From: Desulfuromonadales bacterium
GTDB lineage: Bacteria; Desulfobacterota; Desulfuromonadia; Desulfuromonadales; BM103
Length of the DNA: 7,477 nt
Assembly: GCA_030630015.1 (NCBI GenBank)
Contig: DAOVNV010000120.1
Location: 1 to 7,477, forward strand
Direction: 5' to 3'
This document shows, in pieces, positions 6,224-7,477 of the stretch. The stretch's first letter is position 1, and every line of letters starts with the position of its first letter. The notes beneath the pieces were generated by a model that ran no database searches, was not told the DNA's origin, and worked only from the letters and a program-made list of their open reading frames with translations. Position numbers and translations under genes: made by a program.

Positions 6224-6652
6224 TTAAAGCTTCAGTTCTTTGGGCTGCTGGGCCTGATGTGGATGCTCGTTGCTGCAATAGACTTTCAGCTTTTTAAACA
6301 TCTGGCGTCCAAGCTTGTTCTTGGGCAGCATGCCTTTCACGGCCTTGCGGATCAATTCTTCCGGCTTCTGCTCAAGCATTTTTTCAGCCGTAATCGACTT
6401 GATGCCACCCGGGTATCCGCTATGATGATAATAAGTCTTCTGGCTCAGCTTGTTGCCGGTCAGACGCACCTTGTCAGCATTCAAAACGATGACAAAGTCT
6501 CCGGTATCAACGCTCGGCGTAAAAATCGGCTTATGCTTGCCACGCAAAACACGGGCAATCTCTGTAGCTGTTCGGCCCAGAACCTTATCCTCCAGGTCGA
6601 CAACGTACCAGTCTTTCTGGAAGTCACCTTGCTTGGCGATTAATGTACTCAT
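6224..6652 (-). CDS. rplM: 50S ribosomal protein L13
   Basis: 142 residues, the standard bacterial length. Recognisable segments are the N-terminal KDWYVVDLEDKVLGRTATEIARVLRGKHK (read from about residue 14), DTGDFVIVLNADKVRLTGNK, YYHHSGYPGG (about 75-84), and AVKGMLPKNKLGRQMFKKLKVY near the C-terminus. L13 is an early-assembly protein of the large subunit that binds 23S rRNA. The ATG at 6652 has an AGAGAGG ribosome site (6664-6658) at suitable spacing. It is first in the rplM-rpsI unit and is driven by the promoter at 6709-6737. A hairpin in its leader could be an autoregulatory site. Confidence 0.98.
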   Translation of the reverse strand: MSTLIAKQGDFQKDWYVVDLEDKVLGRTATEIARVLRGKHKPIFTPSVDTGDFVIVLNADKVRLTGNKLSQKTYYHHSGYPGGIKSITAEKMLEQKPEELIRKAVKGMLPKNKLGRQMFKKLKVYCSNEHPHQAQQPKELKL

Positions 6653-6673
6653 TATATCCTCTCTATATGCAAA

Positions 6674-6701
6674 TCTGTGATTTGGTAACGGGGCTCACAG
6701 A
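6674..6701 (-). promoter_or_regulatory. Hairpin in the rplM leader, possible L13 autoregulatory site
   Basis: In the predicted rplM 5' UTR, TCTGTGA (6701-6695) and TCACAGA (6680-6674) can form a perfect 7-bp stem around a 14-base loop, GCCCCGTTACCAAA. It begins almost at the predicted transcription start and ends about ten bases before the ribosome site. L13 is known to repress its own operon through the rplM leader in E. coli, and structured L13 leaders occur in Firmicutes. I do not recognise a match to a described leader class, so the role is inferred from position. Confidence 0.35.
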
Positions 6702-6708
6702 AACCAGG

Positions 6709-6737
6709 AATTTAGCGAAAAGACTGATGGTTGTCAA
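6709..6737 (-). promoter_or_regulatory. Sigma70 promoter for rplM-rpsI
   Basis: On the minus strand the -35 box is TTGACA (6737-6732, full consensus), followed by exactly 17 bases and a -10 box TAAATT (6714-6709, four of six consensus bases). Transcription would start near 6702, giving a leader of about 50 bases before the rplM ATG. The strong -35 and ideal spacing suit a highly expressed ribosomal-protein operon. Confidence 0.8.
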
Positions 6738-6770
6738 GCCTTTTTTGCTTTAAAATCAAGAGTCAAAAAC

Positions 6771-6892
6771 AATTAACAGGGATGAAGGGGATGAAAGGGA
6801 TAGATCAAATTCAAGAGGATCTTTTTTTGACTTTAACCCTGAGATTTAAGTTTTTGTTTTTATCCCCTTCATCCCCTTCATCCCTGTGAATT
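6771..6892. repeat. 122-bp inverted-repeat element with GGGATGAAG tandem units in each arm
   Basis: The arms 6771-6802 and 6861-6892 are reverse complements over 32 bp with two mismatches and flank a 58-bp AT-rich spacer. Each arm is built from tandem 9-bp units: GGGATGAAG (6779-6787), GGGATGAAA (6788-6796), then GGGATA. The spacer holds a small AGATC/GATCT hairpin (6802-6822) and TTTTTGACT (6824-6832), which can pair with AGTCAAAAA (6761-6769) just outside the left arm. No reading frame of note lies inside. It fills the gap between the peptidase stop and the rplM promoter. On the minus strand the closing arm is followed by GTTTTTGAC, so the hairpin could also end peptidase transcription. I recall similar GGGATGAAGG repeats in Geobacter-type genomes but cannot verify that here. 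Confidence 0.85.
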
Positions 6893-6920
6893 ATCCTTAC
6901 ATTTTCGCAATTCTGGCGTC

Positions 6921-7477
6921 CTATTCCGGCACAAAGCTCAGGCCCGCCTCAATCCGGGAACAGACCGCAGCCAACAACTTGATCGCAGCATCCAGGTCAT
7001 CCAGATCGAGAACTTCCACCGGGGTGTGCATATAGCGCAGCGGCACGTTAACCAGGGCCGTTGCCACCCCGCCGTGCACAAGCTGCATGACATTGGCATC
7101 GGTTCCGGTCGCCCGGGGCACGCCCATGATCTGAACGGGGATCTCCTCTTCGTGGGCTGTCTTGACCAGCAAGTCAAACAGGATCGGATTGATATTCGGC
7201 CCGCGGGCCAGCACCGGGCCCTTACCGAGCCTGATCTCTCCCGCCTGCTTGTGATCGGCATCGGGATAATCACTGGCAAAGCAGACTTCCACGACAATGC
7301 CGATATCGGGCTTGACACCGTAGGCGCTGGTCGCGCCGCCGCGCAGACCGATCTCTTCCTGGACCGTGGAGACTCCATACAGGGTAACGCCGTGATCACC
7401 GCGCCGACGTACTTCCCTGAGGACCTCGGTGACGACAAAGGCGCCCATTTTATCGTCCAAGGCGCGTGACGTGACCC
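6921..7477 (-). CDS. M42-family metallopeptidase/aminopeptidase, C-terminal part (truncated by the window edge)
   Basis: Catalytic-domain end of a cytoplasmic dinuclear-metal aminopeptidase of the M42 (glutamyl aminopeptidase / FrvX / TET-like) family, which typically removes N-terminal residues from peptides as large oligomers. The frame is open to the right edge and reads VTSRALDDKMGAFVV there, so the TTG at 7460 is an internal leucine codon and the true start lies outside. Family residues visible: the bridging-metal aspartate in SRALDDK (about 7452-7457), the catalytic and metal glutamates in VQEEIGLRGG (7353-7358), GPNINP, GTDAN, and the final metal histidine in RYMHTPVEV (7026-7028). The position that is usually Asp in a DVT-type motif is Glu here (VVEVCFASDYP, codon 7287-7289). 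It ends at a TAG, 268 bp upstream of rplM, with the inverted-repeat element between them. Confidence 0.92.
   Translation of the reverse strand, partial: VTSRALDDKMGAFVVTEVLREVRRRGDHGVTLYGVSTVQEEIGLRGGATSAYGVKPDIGIVVEVCFASDYPDADHKQAGEIRLGKGPVLARGPNINPILFDLLVKTAHEEEIPVQIMGVPRATGTDANVMQLVHGGVATALVNVPLRYMHTPVEVLDLDDLDAAIKLLAAVCSRIEAGLSFVPE

Noticed and set aside
6257..6643. Rightward open frames opposite rplM and rpsI
   Set aside because: They are antisense shadows of highly conserved ribosomal-protein genes and show no family resemblance or ribosome site.
6779..6802. CRISPR-like or minisatellite array
   Set aside because: Only two full 9-bp units occur in each arm with no spacers, and the two clusters are inverted relative to each other, so this is a palindromic element and not a CRISPR array.

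Overview
The window reads as a chromosomal segment from a Desulfuromonadales/Geobacter-type deltaproteobacterium. The grounds are a c-type heme sensor domain on a signalling protein, membrane-bound c-di-GMP proteins with HAMP-GAF architecture, and rplM-rpsI followed by argC. The GGGATGAAG-rich inverted repeat also resembles repeats I recall from that group. The taxonomic call is an inference; no marker gene here settles it.

Layout. Positions 1-369 hold no confident gene. They contain a possible first few codons of a leftward gene at the left edge, a pair of 16-bp direct repeats 22 bp apart, and two short inverted repeats. Positions 370-4625 hold two rightward genes overlapping by four bases (ATGA). 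The first is a membrane HD-GYP protein whose periplasmic sensor carries a CxxCH heme-c site. The second is a membrane HAMP-GAF-GGDEF protein whose GGDEF signature has decayed to GNKQF while the RxxD inhibitory site is kept. From 4654 to the right end everything is leftward. In transcription order these are a truncated M42-family metallopeptidase (off the right edge), a large inverted repeat, a clear sigma70 promoter, rplM, rpsI, an intrinsic terminator and argC. ArgC converges on the c-di-GMP pair with only 28 bp between them.

How the genes work together. The pair at 370-4625 is the notable system. An apparently intact c-di-GMP phosphodiesterase, probably gated by a periplasmic heme, is translationally coupled to a pseudo-diguanylate cyclase that looks more like a c-di-GMP receptor than a synthase. 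This suggests a membrane module that converts redox state or a gaseous ligand into c-di-GMP breakdown and reads the nucleotide through its partner. The remaining genes are housekeeping: ribosomal proteins L13 and S9, the third enzyme of arginine biosynthesis, and a peptidase. They show no sequence sign of a link to the signalling pair.
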